This document shows positions 33,887 through 43,000 of a stretch of DNA of 64,000 nucleotides, piece after piece. The stretch covers positions 85,535 through 149,534 of the forward strand of contig NZ_LFML01000049.1 in the NCBI RefSeq assembly GCF_001044425.1, read 5' to 3'. Under the pieces are notes generated by a model. The model did not search any database, was not told where the DNA came from, and worked only from the letters and a program-made list of their open reading frames with translations. A program made the position numbers and the translations under genes. This stretch comes from Streptomyces roseus (lineage in GTDB: Bacteria > Actinomycetota > Actinomycetes > Streptomycetales > Streptomycetaceae). Every line of letters starts with the position of its first letter. Position 1 is the first letter of the stretch.

Positions 33887-34861
33887 TCACCCGTCTGCCG
33901 CAGCCACGTCCCGCAGCAGGTGGGTGAAGGCCGCCTCGTCGACCACCGGCGTACCGAAGGACTTCGCCTTGACCGTCTTGGAGGTGGCCGAGTCGGGGTC
34001 GTTCGTCACGAGCAGGCTCGTGAGCCGCGACACGCTCGTCGCGACGTGCAGCCCGGCCTCGACCGCCCGGTCCTCCAGCAGCTCCCGGTCCACCGAGGTG
34101 TCACCCGAGAAGGCGATCCGCATGCCCTGCTTGAGCGGTTTGCCGTCCTCGAAGCGCCCCGGGTTCGGGTGCGGGCACGGCGGCCGCTTGCGCGAGGGCC
34201 GCCAGCTGTTGCCGCTCCCGTACGAGGCCTGCCGGCCGATCCGCGGGGTGACGGGGGAGTCCGACCACTCCGTCAGCGGCCGGCACTCCAGCAGCGGCAG
34301 CCGTACGCCGTCCCGCGCGGCGGCGTGCAGGGACGGACGGAACGCCTCCGCGAGCACGCGGGCGTCGTCGAGGGCGTGGTGGGCGCGCTGCTGGACCACG
34401 CCGAAGTGCGCGGCGAGCGACTCCAGCTTGTGGTTGGGCAGCGGGAGGTTCAGCTCCTTCGACAGGGCGATGGTGCACAGCCGCTGACGGACCGGCGCGG
34501 TCCCGGCGGCCCGGGCGTACTCCCGCGCGATCATCTGCCAGTCGAACATGGCGTTGTGCGCGACCAGCACCCGGTCCGCGAGCCGGCCGGCGAACTCCTC
34601 GGCGATGTCCTTGAACAGCGGGGCGTCCTGGAGCATGTCGCTGGTCAGCCCGTGGATCCAGACGGGGCCGGGATCGCGCTGCGGGTTGACCAGGGTGTAC
34701 CAGTGGTCCTCGACATTGCCCTGAGCGTCGAGCCGGTAGACGGCGGCGGAGATTATCCGGTCGTCGCGAGCGAGCCCGGTCGTCTCCACGTCGACGACCG
34801 CGTACCCCTCGGGGTACGCGGTCGGCCACGTCGTCTCTGCGGTCGTACGGTCGTCGAGCAT
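33887..34861 (-). CDS. DnaQ-like DEDDh 3'-5' exonuclease with C-terminal BRCT domain
   Basis: A 324-residue protein. The N-terminal exonuclease domain has the acidic motif I in YAVVDVETTGLARDD, motif II LVAHNAMFDWQMI and the late motif AHHALDDARVLAEAF, i.e. the DEDDh residues of the proofreading (epsilon-like) family. After a basic linker (about residues 200-235), a BRCT domain follows (KQGMRIAFSGDTSVDRELL ... LVTNDPDSATSKTVKAKSFG). This layout is common in actinobacterial repair exonucleases. The ATG at 34861 lies eight bases after a TATCCT -10-like box, suggesting a leaderless start; a GTG at 34882 is an alternative. Confidence 0.88.
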   Translation of the reverse strand: MLDDRTTAETTWPTAYPEGYAVVDVETTGLARDDRIISAAVYRLDAQGNVEDHWYTLVNPQRDPGPVWIHGLTSDMLQDAPLFKDIAEEFAGRLADRVLVAHNAMFDWQMIAREYARAAGTAPVRQRLCTIALSKELNLPLPNHKLESLAAHFGVVQQRAHHALDDARVLAEAFRPSLHAAARDGVRLPLLECRPLTEWSDSPVTPRIGRQASYGSGNSWRPSRKRPPCPHPNPGRFEDGKPLKQGMRIAFSGDTSVDRELLEDRAVEAGLHVATSVSRLTSLLVTNDPDSATSKTVKAKSFGTPVVDEAAFTHLLRDVAAADG

Positions 34862-35030
34862 GGTCACAGAGGATATCGGCACACGCTGACACCCGGCGCC
34901 CGGCGGACCCTCACCCCGGTGCCGCCACGAGCCGTTCGGGCCCGCAGCCGTCAGCGGGCGCCGCCGGCGGTCGGGATCGCGCAGCCCGGCCGGCCGGCTC
35001 CCCCGGGGGCTGGGTTCCCGCGTCGGCGAT

Positions 35031-35666
35031 TCACCGCGGGGCCGGAGGGGGGCCCGTCAGCAGGGAGTGGACGAGGGCGCGGACGGAGAGCAGGAACAGC
35101 CGTTCCGGGTCGGCCGGGCGGGCGAGGGCGCGGGCGAGCTCGGGGTCGTCGGGAGCCGCGCGCGGGTCCCACAGCTCGCTCTCGGCCGGGGACTGGACGG
35201 GGGAGCGCTCGCGATTGCGCTCCACCAGGAGGTACCCGACGATCTGGAACTGGACCGCGCGCACGGCGTCGGCGGCCCGCGCCCCGCGCAGCCCGGCCGC
35301 GTGCACCTCGTGGACCAGGGCCTGCTGGGCGGGCAGGAACATCCGCTCGGTGAGGCCGCGTTCGTGGACCATCGCGATCAGGTGCGGCCGCTCGCGCAGT
35401 TCCCGGCGCAGGGTCCGGGCCACGGAGAGGATCCGCTCGACGGGGGTGCGGCCGACGGGCCGTATCGCGCCCATCTCCTGCACGGTCCGCTCCACGAGGG
35501 CGTCGAGCAGCGATTCGCGGTTGCCGACGTGCCAATAGATGGACGTCACGGCCGTGCCCAGCTCGGCGGCGAGCTTGCGCATGGTCAGGGCGGCCGGGCC
35601 GTGCTGCTTGACCAGCGAGGCGGCGGCGGCCAGCACCTCGTCCCGGGTGAGCGTGGTTCTGGCCAT
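35031..35666 (-). CDS. TetR-family transcriptional regulator
   Basis: A 211-residue repressor-type protein. The N-terminal TetR DNA-binding domain reads LTRDEVLAAAASLVKQHGPA, then LTMRKLAAELGTAVTSIYWH (recognition helix), then VGNRESLLDALVER. The C-terminal ligand domain resembles the TetR_C group that includes the tetracycline repressor branch (LRRELRERPHLIAMVHERGL). It is divergent from the acetoacetate-decarboxylase-like gene, and a 15-bp palindrome lies in the gap of 114 bases. It probably represses that four-gene unit and possibly itself. The ATG has GGGAG upstream on its strand. Confidence 0.9.
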   Translation of the reverse strand: MARTTLTRDEVLAAAASLVKQHGPAALTMRKLAAELGTAVTSIYWHVGNRESLLDALVERTVQEMGAIRPVGRTPVERILSVARTLRRELRERPHLIAMVHERGLTERMFLPAQQALVHEVHAAGLRGARAADAVRAVQFQIVGYLLVERNRERSPVQSPAESELWDPRAAPDDPELARALARPADPERLFLLSVRALVHSLLTGPPPAPR

Positions 35667-35739
35667 GGCCGTCTCCCGCCAATCTGTCGGATCGTCAGTT
35701 CTGGTCGCTGCAGGGGTCTTTACCCTTCATCGGTGGCGG

Positions 35740-35754
35740 TGTAACTGTGTTACA
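35740..35754. promoter_or_regulatory. Palindromic operator candidate for the TetR regulator
   Basis: TGTAACTGTGTTACA is a perfect inverted repeat with 6-base arms (TGTAAC/GTTACA) and a 3-base centre. It lies 27 bases before the acetoacetate-decarboxylase-like ATG and 74 bases before the divergent tetR start. The size and symmetry suit a TetR dimer site. Confidence 0.65.
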
Positions 35755-35780
35755 GAACCTACCGAAGGGTGGCGCGAGAC

Positions 35781-36578
35781 ATGGCACGCGTACGGTACGG
35801 AGCGCGCACCGAGGCCGAGATCACGGCGTCGCGCGAGAAGAGTTCCCGGCTCCCCGACATCTGGTCCACCGGAGTGGTGGCGCTCTGGGAGAGCGACCCG
35901 GACGTGGTGGCGGCGGTCCTGCCGCCGCCGCTCAAGCCCGCCGAGCGGCCCCTCGTACGGGCCAACATCAGCAAGGTCGACCTGCCGGGCTACCCCCTCG
36001 GCGCCGGCTCGGTGGCCGTCGCGGCGCGGCACGGCGGGGTCGAGGGCTGGTACCCGCTGGTCATGCCGATGACCCACGAGCGGGCCCTGATCGGGGGCCG
36101 CGAGGTCTTCGGCGAGCCGAAGAAGCTGGGCGAGGTGGAGGTGGAGCGCGAGGGCCTCGTCGTACGGGCCTCCCTGGCCCGGCACGGGATCGCATTCGTC
36201 GAGGTGCGCGGGGCGGTGGACCGCGCGCTGCCGCTGCCCGAGCCGGCCGCCAAGACGGACTTCTACTTCAAGTTCCTTCCGGCGGTCGACGGTTCGGGCC
36301 TCGACACCGACCCGGTGCTCGTGCACGTCACCCGCAACGAGAAGGTCCGCAAGCTGGAGCACATCACCGGTGACGTGGTCCTGCGCGAGTCGATGTTCGA
36401 CCCGGTCGCCGACCTCCCCGTCCGCCGGATCGTGGAGATCACCATCGGGGAGAAGACCACGGACCAGAAGGGCCGTGTCGTCGAGCGCGTCAGCGCCCGG
36501 GCCCTCCTCCCGTACATCCACCAGCGCTACGACGACCCCCTGCAGATCCTCGACGGTCCGCCCGAGGGGAGCGTGTGA
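35781..36578 (+). CDS. Acetoacetate decarboxylase family protein
   Basis: A 265-residue protein of the acetoacetate decarboxylase (ADC) superfamily. The active-site region IGGREVFGEPKKLGEVEVE contains the paired lysines (Lys114-Lys115) that in the Clostridium enzyme form the Schiff base. Family members also catalyse aldol/dehydratase reactions, so the true substrate is open. It is the first gene of a four-gene unit; the next start lies two bases after its stop. The ATG at 35781 is preferred over a GTG at 35769, which would place a second Met-Ala-Arg in tandem. Regulation by the divergent TetR protein is likely. Confidence 0.85.
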   Translation: MARVRYGARTEAEITASREKSSRLPDIWSTGVVALWESDPDVVAAVLPPPLKPAERPLVRANISKVDLPGYPLGAGSVAVAARHGGVEGWYPLVMPMTHERALIGGREVFGEPKKLGEVEVEREGLVVRASLARHGIAFVEVRGAVDRALPLPEPAAKTDFYFKFLPAVDGSGLDTDPVLVHVTRNEKVRKLEHITGDVVLRESMFDPVADLPVRRIVEITIGEKTTDQKGRVVERVSARALLPYIHQRYDDPLQILDGPPEGSV

Positions 36579-36579
36579 C

Positions 36580-37464
36580 GTGCGGCTCGAAACCGGACAG
36601 GTGGCCGTCGTCACCGGCGCCGCCAGCGGCATCGGGCTCGCGATGGCCCGCCGCTTCGCCGCCGAGGGGCTGAAGGTCGTCCTCGCCGACGTGGAGGAGG
36701 CGGCCCTGCGCAAGGCCGCCGAGGAGCTGGCAGCCGACGGCGCACGGGTGCTCGCCCGGCCCGTCGACGTCAGCGACCGCGCATCCGTCATCGCGCTCGC
36801 CGACGCGGCGTACGAGGCCTTCGGCGCCGTCCACGTGCTCTGCAACAACGCGGGCGTGGGCTCCGGTGCCGAGGGCCGGATGTGGGAACACGAACCCAAC
36901 GACTGGAAATGGGCCTTCTCCGTCAACGTCTGGGGCGTCTTCCACGGCATCCAGGCCTTCGTCCCGCGCATGATCGCGGGCGGCGGCCCCGGTCACGTGG
37001 TCAACACCTCCTCCGGCGACGGCGGCATCGCCCCGCTGCCCACCGCCTCCGTCTACGCCGTCACCAAGGCGGCCGTGGTCACCATGACCGAATCGCTCTA
37101 CGCCCATCTCAAGGCCGAGCGCGCCCCGGTCGGCGCCTCCGTCCTCTTCCCCGGACCGCACATGCTGCGCACGGGGCTGTGGGAGTCGCACCGCAACCGG
37201 CCCGAGCGGTACGCGAAGCAGCGGCCGCGCAAGACCCCGTACCGCAGCCTCGACCAGTACGAGGCCGCGATGAGGAAGGCCGGCCACGCGGTGGACTTCA
37301 CCCCGGTCGAGGAGGTCGCCGAGCTCGTCGTCGACGGCATCCGCGCCGACCGCTTCTGGATGCTCCCGGCGAGCGAGCACAGCGACCGGCAGATCCGCGC
37401 CCGGTCGCAGTCGATGCTCGACCGCGCCGACCCCGCCTACCTCGAGAGCTTCATCCTCGACTGA
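36580..37464 (+). CDS. Short-chain dehydrogenase/reductase of the ADC-amidohydrolase unit
   Basis: A 294-residue classical SDR. The cofactor motif is VAVVTGAASGIGLAMARRFA (T-G-x-x-x-G-I-G), and Asp in VVLADVEEAAL suggests NAD(H) preference. Other motifs are VLCNNAGVGSG (N-N-A-G), the catalytic Ser in VVNTSSGDGG and Tyr-x-x-x-Lys in ASVYAVTKAAV. A C-terminal extension (about residues 205-294, from LRTGLWESHRNRPERYAKQR onward) is longer than usual and may shape a large substrate pocket. The GTG start at 36580 is two bases after the upstream stop. Confidence 0.88.
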   Translation: MRLETGQVAVVTGAASGIGLAMARRFAAEGLKVVLADVEEAALRKAAEELAADGARVLARPVDVSDRASVIALADAAYEAFGAVHVLCNNAGVGSGAEGRMWEHEPNDWKWAFSVNVWGVFHGIQAFVPRMIAGGGPGHVVNTSSGDGGIAPLPTASVYAVTKAAVVTMTESLYAHLKAERAPVGASVLFPGPHMLRTGLWESHRNRPERYAKQRPRKTPYRSLDQYEAAMRKAGHAVDFTPVEEVAELVVDGIRADRFWMLPASEHSDRQIRARSQSMLDRADPAYLESFILD

Positions 37465-37476
37465 GGAGCGTTTGCA

Positions 37477-38784
37477 GTGAGCGAGAACGTGACCGACAGC
37501 AGCACGTACGAGGACCCCTACCTGATCATCTCCTCCGACTGCCACGCGGGACTGCCGACCGAGCGGTACCGCCCCTACCTCGACTCCCGTTTCCACCGCC
37601 AGTTCGACGAGTTCCTCGGCCAGCGCGACGCCCGCCGCGCCGAGGCCACCAGGCTCGGCGTCCGCAACGAGGCCTTCGCCGAGAAGTGGTTCCACGATCA
37701 CGAGGAAGGGCTGCGGGGCGGCTGGGACACCGGGCAGCGGCTCAAGGAACTCGACGGGGACGGGGTCGCCGGCGAGGTGGTCTTCCCCGACGCCGACGCC
37801 GTGGACAGCCAGACCGCCGCCCCCTTCGGGGTGGGCCTCGGGCTCTCCGGAGACCAGGACCCCGAGCTCGGCATGGCGGGCGCGCAGGCGCACAACCGCT
37901 GGCTGGCGGAGTTCGTCTCCCAGACCCCCGAACGGCACTGCGGGGTCGCCCTGCTGCCCATCACCGGCGAGCCCTCGAAGGTCGTCGCCGAGATACACCG
38001 GGCCAAGGAGTCCGGGCTCGGCGCGCTGATGATCCCCGCGATGTGGGTGGACAAGGCGCCCTACCACGACCGCCGCTACGACCCGGTGTGGGCGGCGGCG
38101 GCCGAGACGCGGATGCCGATCGTCACCCACTCGGGATCCTCGCCGCGCCACGAGTACGGCGACCACTTGGGCATCTTCGTCTCCGAGGTCACGTGGTGGC
38201 CGTCCCGCCCGCTGTGGTTCCTGCTCTGGTCGGGGGTCTTCGAGCGGCACCCGGGGCTGAGGTTCGGCGTCGCCGAGTCGGGCTGCTGGTGGCTGCCGAA
38301 CCAGCTGTGGTTCATGGACCGGCTCTACCTCGGGGCGCACGGCGGAAAGAAGCTCTCGCCGTTCGAGGAGCTGAGGCGCCCGCCGAGCGAGTACCTGGAC
38401 CGGCAGGTGTTCATCTGCGCGACGAACACCAAGCGGCGCGAACTCGCCCAGCGCTACGAGATCGGCGTGGACAACATCCTGTGGGGCTCGGACTTCCCGC
38501 ACCCCGAGGGGACCTGGCCGAACACGCGGACCTGGCTGAAGAACACCTTCCACGACATCCCGGTCGGCGAGACCCGCCGGATGCTGGGGCTGGCGGCGGC
38601 GGAGGTCTTCGGCTTCGACACGCAGAAGCTGGCCCCGGTCGCCCGCCGGATCGGCCCGACCCCGGCGGAGCTGGGCCAGCCCGCCGACCAGGCCGCGGTG
38701 GAGGCCTCGTGGGCCCGCTCGCGGGAGACGGGCCGCCACTGGCTGACGGGCGAGGACTTCCCGGCGCTGGGGGTGACCCGGTGA
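37477..38784 (+). CDS. Amidohydrolase 2 (ACMSD-like) metal-dependent hydrolase, first paralogue
   Basis: A 435-residue TIM-barrel hydrolase/decarboxylase of the amidohydrolase-2 family. The N-terminal metal site is IISSDCHAGLPTERY, with Asp21-x-His23 in place of the usual His-x-His. Further conserved residues are AHNRWLAEF, MPIVTHSGSSPRH (metal His) and the late Asp in ILWGSDFPHPEGTWP. It shares its overall plan, and the phrases SDCHAG, AHNRWLA and WGSD-PH-EG, with the following gene, so the two are paralogues. The GTG start lies 12 bases after the SDR stop; its own stop overlaps the next GTG. Confidence 0.88.
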   Translation: MSENVTDSSTYEDPYLIISSDCHAGLPTERYRPYLDSRFHRQFDEFLGQRDARRAEATRLGVRNEAFAEKWFHDHEEGLRGGWDTGQRLKELDGDGVAGEVVFPDADAVDSQTAAPFGVGLGLSGDQDPELGMAGAQAHNRWLAEFVSQTPERHCGVALLPITGEPSKVVAEIHRAKESGLGALMIPAMWVDKAPYHDRRYDPVWAAAAETRMPIVTHSGSSPRHEYGDHLGIFVSEVTWWPSRPLWFLLWSGVFERHPGLRFGVAESGCWWLPNQLWFMDRLYLGAHGGKKLSPFEELRRPPSEYLDRQVFICATNTKRRELAQRYEIGVDNILWGSDFPHPEGTWPNTRTWLKNTFHDIPVGETRRMLGLAAAEVFGFDTQKLAPVARRIGPTPAELGQPADQAAVEASWARSRETGRHWLTGEDFPALGVTR

Positions 38785-40004
38785 CGGGGGCGGACCGGTA
38801 CACGGTCGTCTCGGCGGACTGCCACGCGGGCGCGGACCTGCTGGACTACAAGCCGTACCTGGAGAAGCGGTACCACGAGGAGTTCGACGCCTGGGCCGCC
38901 ACGTACGTGAACCCGTACGAGGACCTCCTCGCGGACACGGCGGACCGCAACTGGAACTCGGCGCGCCGGCTCGCCGAGCTGGAGGCGGACGGCATCGTGG
39001 CGGAGGTGGTCTTCCCGAACACGATCCCGCCGTTCTTCCCGAAGGCCTCGCTGATGGCCCAGCCGCCGACGGCCGGGGAGTACGCGATGCGCTGGGCGGG
39101 GCTCCAGGCGCACAACCGCTGGCTGGCGGATTTCTGCGCGGACGCGCCGGGCCGGCGGGCGGGCGTGGTCCAGATCCTCCTCAACGACGTGGACGCGGCG
39201 GTCAAGGAGATCCGCCGCACGCGGGAGGCCGGCCTGACGGGCGGCATCCTGCTGCCGGGCGTCCCGCCGGGCTCGACGGTGCCCGAGCTGTACTCGTCGG
39301 CGTACGACCCGATCTGGGCGGTGTGCGACGAGCTGGACGTCCCGGTCAACCACCACGGCGGTTCGGCTTCACCGCCGCTCGGCGAGGAACCGGCCGCGCG
39401 GGCCGTCTTCATGGTGGAGACGACGTGGTTCTCGCACCGGGCCCTGTGGCACCTGGTCTTCGGCGGCGCCTTCCGCCGCCACCCGGGCCTGAAGCTGGTC
39501 CTGACGGAGCAGGGCTCGGGCTGGATCCCGGGCGTGCTCGACATGCTGGACTACTACCACGGCCGCCTGGTCGCGGCCTCGGCGACGGCGGAGTCGAAGT
39601 TCGGGGCGGGGCTGGCGGATTCGATGGGCAAGGGCCCGAGCGAGGTGTGGCGGGACAACTGCTTCGTGGGGGCCAGCTTCATGCGCCCGCACGAGGTGCC
39701 GCTGCGGGACCGGATCGGCCTCGACAAGATCATGTGGGGCAGCGACTACCCCCACGACGAGGGCACCACCCCGTTCTCCCGCGAGGGCCTCCGCATCGCC
39801 TACGCAGGCCTTACGAGGGACGAGGTGGCCGCGATGGTGGGCGGCAACGCGGCTCGCGTCTACGGCTTCGACCTCGCCCTGCTGGACGCGGTCGCGGCCA
39901 AGCACGGCCCGACGGTCGCGGAGATCGCGGAGCCCCTGGACACGATCCCCCCGCAGGCCACGAGCCCCGCCTTCGCCCGGGGCGGCTCGGTCCGCATCTG
40001 GTAG
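38781..40004 (+). CDS. Amidohydrolase 2 (ACMSD-like) metal-dependent hydrolase, second paralogue
   Basis: A 407-residue paralogue of the upstream gene. The metal site VVSADCHAGADLLDY has Asp13-x-His15. Others are LQAHNRWLADF, LDVPVNHHGGSASPP (metal His) and KIMWGSDYPHDEGTTP (late Asp). The region EVVFPNTIPPFFPKASLMAQ matches the EVVFPD... stretch of the first copy. ACMSD-family members hydrolyse or decarboxylate ring-cleavage or beta-keto products, so a catabolic role with the ADC-like and SDR enzymes is plausible. The GTG overlaps the upstream stop (GTGA). It converges on the NACHT gene with a 22-base gap. Confidence 0.88.
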   Translation: MTGADRYTVVSADCHAGADLLDYKPYLEKRYHEEFDAWAATYVNPYEDLLADTADRNWNSARRLAELEADGIVAEVVFPNTIPPFFPKASLMAQPPTAGEYAMRWAGLQAHNRWLADFCADAPGRRAGVVQILLNDVDAAVKEIRRTREAGLTGGILLPGVPPGSTVPELYSSAYDPIWAVCDELDVPVNHHGGSASPPLGEEPAARAVFMVETTWFSHRALWHLVFGGAFRRHPGLKLVLTEQGSGWIPGVLDMLDYYHGRLVAASATAESKFGAGLADSMGKGPSEVWRDNCFVGASFMRPHEVPLRDRIGLDKIMWGSDYPHDEGTTPFSREGLRIAYAGLTRDEVAAMVGGNAARVYGFDLALLDAVAAKHGPTVAEIAEPLDTIPPQATSPAFARGGSVRIW

Positions 40005-40026
40005 CCCGCCGGCCCGCTGGGGCGGC

Positions 40027-43000
40027 TCACGGGAAGTAGGTGAGCCGCTCCGGCGGGATCCGCTCCGTCCCCCCGAAATCGGTGCGGCGGTCGAGCTCCA
40101 GCCGCAGGTGCTCCAGCCGAGCCAAGGGGGAGAGGTCCACAGTTCCCGCGCATTCGGCGATCCGCAGCCGGGTCAGACCCGGGAGTTCGAGCAGGGGATC
40201 CAGGCCGCCACGGAGTTCGCAGCGAAGCAGCATCAGTTCGGTGAGCTGCCGGAACGGGCGCAGCATCGTGGGGTCGACCCTGGTGGCGAAGCGGATCTGG
40301 AGCGAGGTCAGCCCGGTGATCTGCCGGGACACCAGCTGCTCGTACTGGGTGTCCCCGGCGATCGCCAGGGATGTCAGCGAACTCCAGCGCTCCAGGCCGT
40401 CGAGGGAGACACCGCGCGCGCCCTGCCACAGGGTCAGCTTGGCCAGACCTTCGGCCGCCGGGATGTCGCCGAGGCGGCGTTCCTTCGGCTCGAAGCCGAG
40501 GACCAGCGATCGGAGGCCTGGGATCCCGGCCAGGGCGGCCAGCGACAGCCCCTCCGGCACGTATCCGAATGCCAGACTCGTCGGAGTCAGCTCGGACACC
40601 GGATCGATGCTGGTCAGTTGCGGGCAGTCGAAGACGCCGAGGTGACGCAGCGCGAGGTGACCGCTCAGGCGTGAGAGGTCCGTCAGTGCCGGGTTGCCCT
40701 GCAGGACCAGCCACTCCAGGTCGGGCCGCCCGATGATCCCGCGCGGGATGGGCCCGAACCAGGTGAGGTGAACGCGGCGGATATGGGGAAGCCGGGTGTA
40801 GGCGTCCAGCTGCTTGCGCGTGCGGATGTGCAGGTGCGCCGCGTGCATGGAGGCGTCGGCCAGCACCGCGTCCGCGTAGTCGGTGGTGGGGAACCGCCCC
40901 CAGGACTCCGACACTTCGTGGCCCACCTCGTACCGGTCGTCCTGGCGGAACCCCGCGATCACGCGGAGCGCCCGGTCCCCACCCACCAGTGCGGCCGTGC
41001 GGACGACCGTCGCGGCCACGGCCTCGCTCAGTCCCGCGGGTGCCGGCAGCAGTTCCAGGACCAGCTCCCCCGCTTTGGCCAGCTCAGCCGCCTCGGCCGG
41101 GCTGCGCGGCGGCAGCAGTTCCGCCGTCCGGGCATGGATCTCGCCGTGCACCTGCGCATCCAGTTCCGGGGCGTGTTCCAGGCAGGCCGCCGCCAGCAGG
41201 ATCAGGCGGTTGCGGGCGCCTTTGACCTTGTCCGCGCGCTTCAGCAGCCCCCGCAGGATGCGGGTCCGTTCGTCCGGCCGGGCGTGGCCCACGGCCATGC
41301 GGACCACGTCGTCCCAGGTGTCGTCGTGCGCGTTCTTCACCAGGACCCCGAAGTCCCGCGACTCCACGGCCGCCTTCGCCCCCAGGTAGTCCTGGAAGGT
41401 GCGGTGGACGAAGTCCACGGAGCCCCGGACCGGTTCGCGCAGCAGTCCGCTGCGGATCAGCAGGTGGGAGAAGACCTGCTCCGCGCCGGCGCGTACCTGC
41501 GGCATCGCGTCCAACCACCCGGCCACCATCTCAACGGCCTCGTCCCGCCCCGCTTCGACCTGGCCGTTCCTGATCAGCCAGTACGCGAACCGCTGCAGCA
41601 GCGCGATCTGCTCCTCCCGGGTGAGGTACACGCCCTCGACGCCGAGGATCTCCCGCTCGGTGTCCCTCCGGACCAGCAGCATGTCCAGCGCCGCGTCGTA
41701 CAGCTCCTTCCGCGCCCGTGGCAGCTGCATCCGGCGGTCCTGGTTCAGCGCGCACAGCAGCGCGCACATCAGCGGGTTCGTCGCCAGCCGGCCGAGGTCG
41801 CGGCGGCCGGCGACCGCCTCCAGCAGTGCGGACTCGTACGCGTCCACCTCCTGGCCCCCGGCCCGGGCCGCCGCGTGCCAGTGCCTGACGAAGGCCTGTA
41901 CGTCCTCCCGCTCCATCGGCAGCAGCGAGTGCGGGGCGAACCCCTGACCGGCGAGCCAGCTCTCCGGGACCGCCGACGGCCGGGTCGTCACCACGTACCG
42001 CGCCTTCGGGAACGCGGTGATCAGCGAGCGCAGCCACGCCTCCGTGCGGGTGCGCAGCCGCCGCGGGACCTCGTCCACGCCGTCCACCAGGACCAACGCC
42101 CGCCCCGAGGCCATCAGTTCCTCGACCCACCCCGGCGGAGCCGTCAGCGGTACGCCCGATGCCCGCAGGAACTCCTCCGGCAGCGGCAGGGCATCGGCCG
42201 ACGTGAAGGAGCGCAGGCGCAGCACGAACGGTACGCACGCGCTCCACGGCCCCTCGGCCTGCCGGGCGGCGTTCAGCGCCAGCCACTGCACCAGCGTGCT
42301 CTTGCCCGACCCCGCCGGGCCCCGCAGCAGGACCCGGTCGGCCGCGCCGAGTGCCTGCTCCGCCCGGACGGGGGTCTGGTGCGTCCCTGGCCCGCCCGGC
42401 ATCAGCTCCTGCTCGCCGCTCACCGCGAGGCTGATGTACGCGAGGTCCAGCGGCCATTCCTGGCGCGTCGTACTGGTGGTGACCCCGAACAACAGCATGC
42501 GCCCGTGGGCCTCGGCGACGTACCGCGCGTAGCGCTCCTCGAAGGCGTGGGCCGCCCCGTCCGAGCGGTCCGCCAGCCGGTCCAGCGCCCGGCCCAACTC
42601 GCCCGTCCGCCGGACCAGTTCCACGTCCGCCCGGGCGCCGAAGGCCGGGAGGGTCGTCACGTACTCCACCGCGTGTGCGCAGCACAGTCGGATCAGGCGC
42701 CCGTACAGGGCCCCGGCCGGCGGGCTCAGCCCGGGTGGGGGCGGCGGGAGGGCGGCCGCCAGGGCGCCGGGGTCCAGGTCCGCCGCGAACAGGGAGTCCG
42801 GGGTCAGGGCCCCGAGCGCGGCGAAGGCGTCCGCGACGGCGTCCAGCGCCGCCAGGCGCTCGTGCTCCGGCAGTGATCCGCACGCCGGGCCCACGCGGGA
42901 CGCCAGGGCCTGCGTCAGGCGGCGGATCTCCGGGTCGCCGAGCTGCGCCGGGCGGCGCCAGCGCGGGGCCGGGGCGGCCGGGTCCGCCGCCAGGCCCGCC

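Noticed and set aside
36490..38739. 749-codon minus-strand frame opposite the SDR and first amidohydrolase
   Set aside because: Shadow frame with Arg/Val/Gly-rich low complexity; plus-strand genes have full catalytic motifs and overlapping starts and stops.
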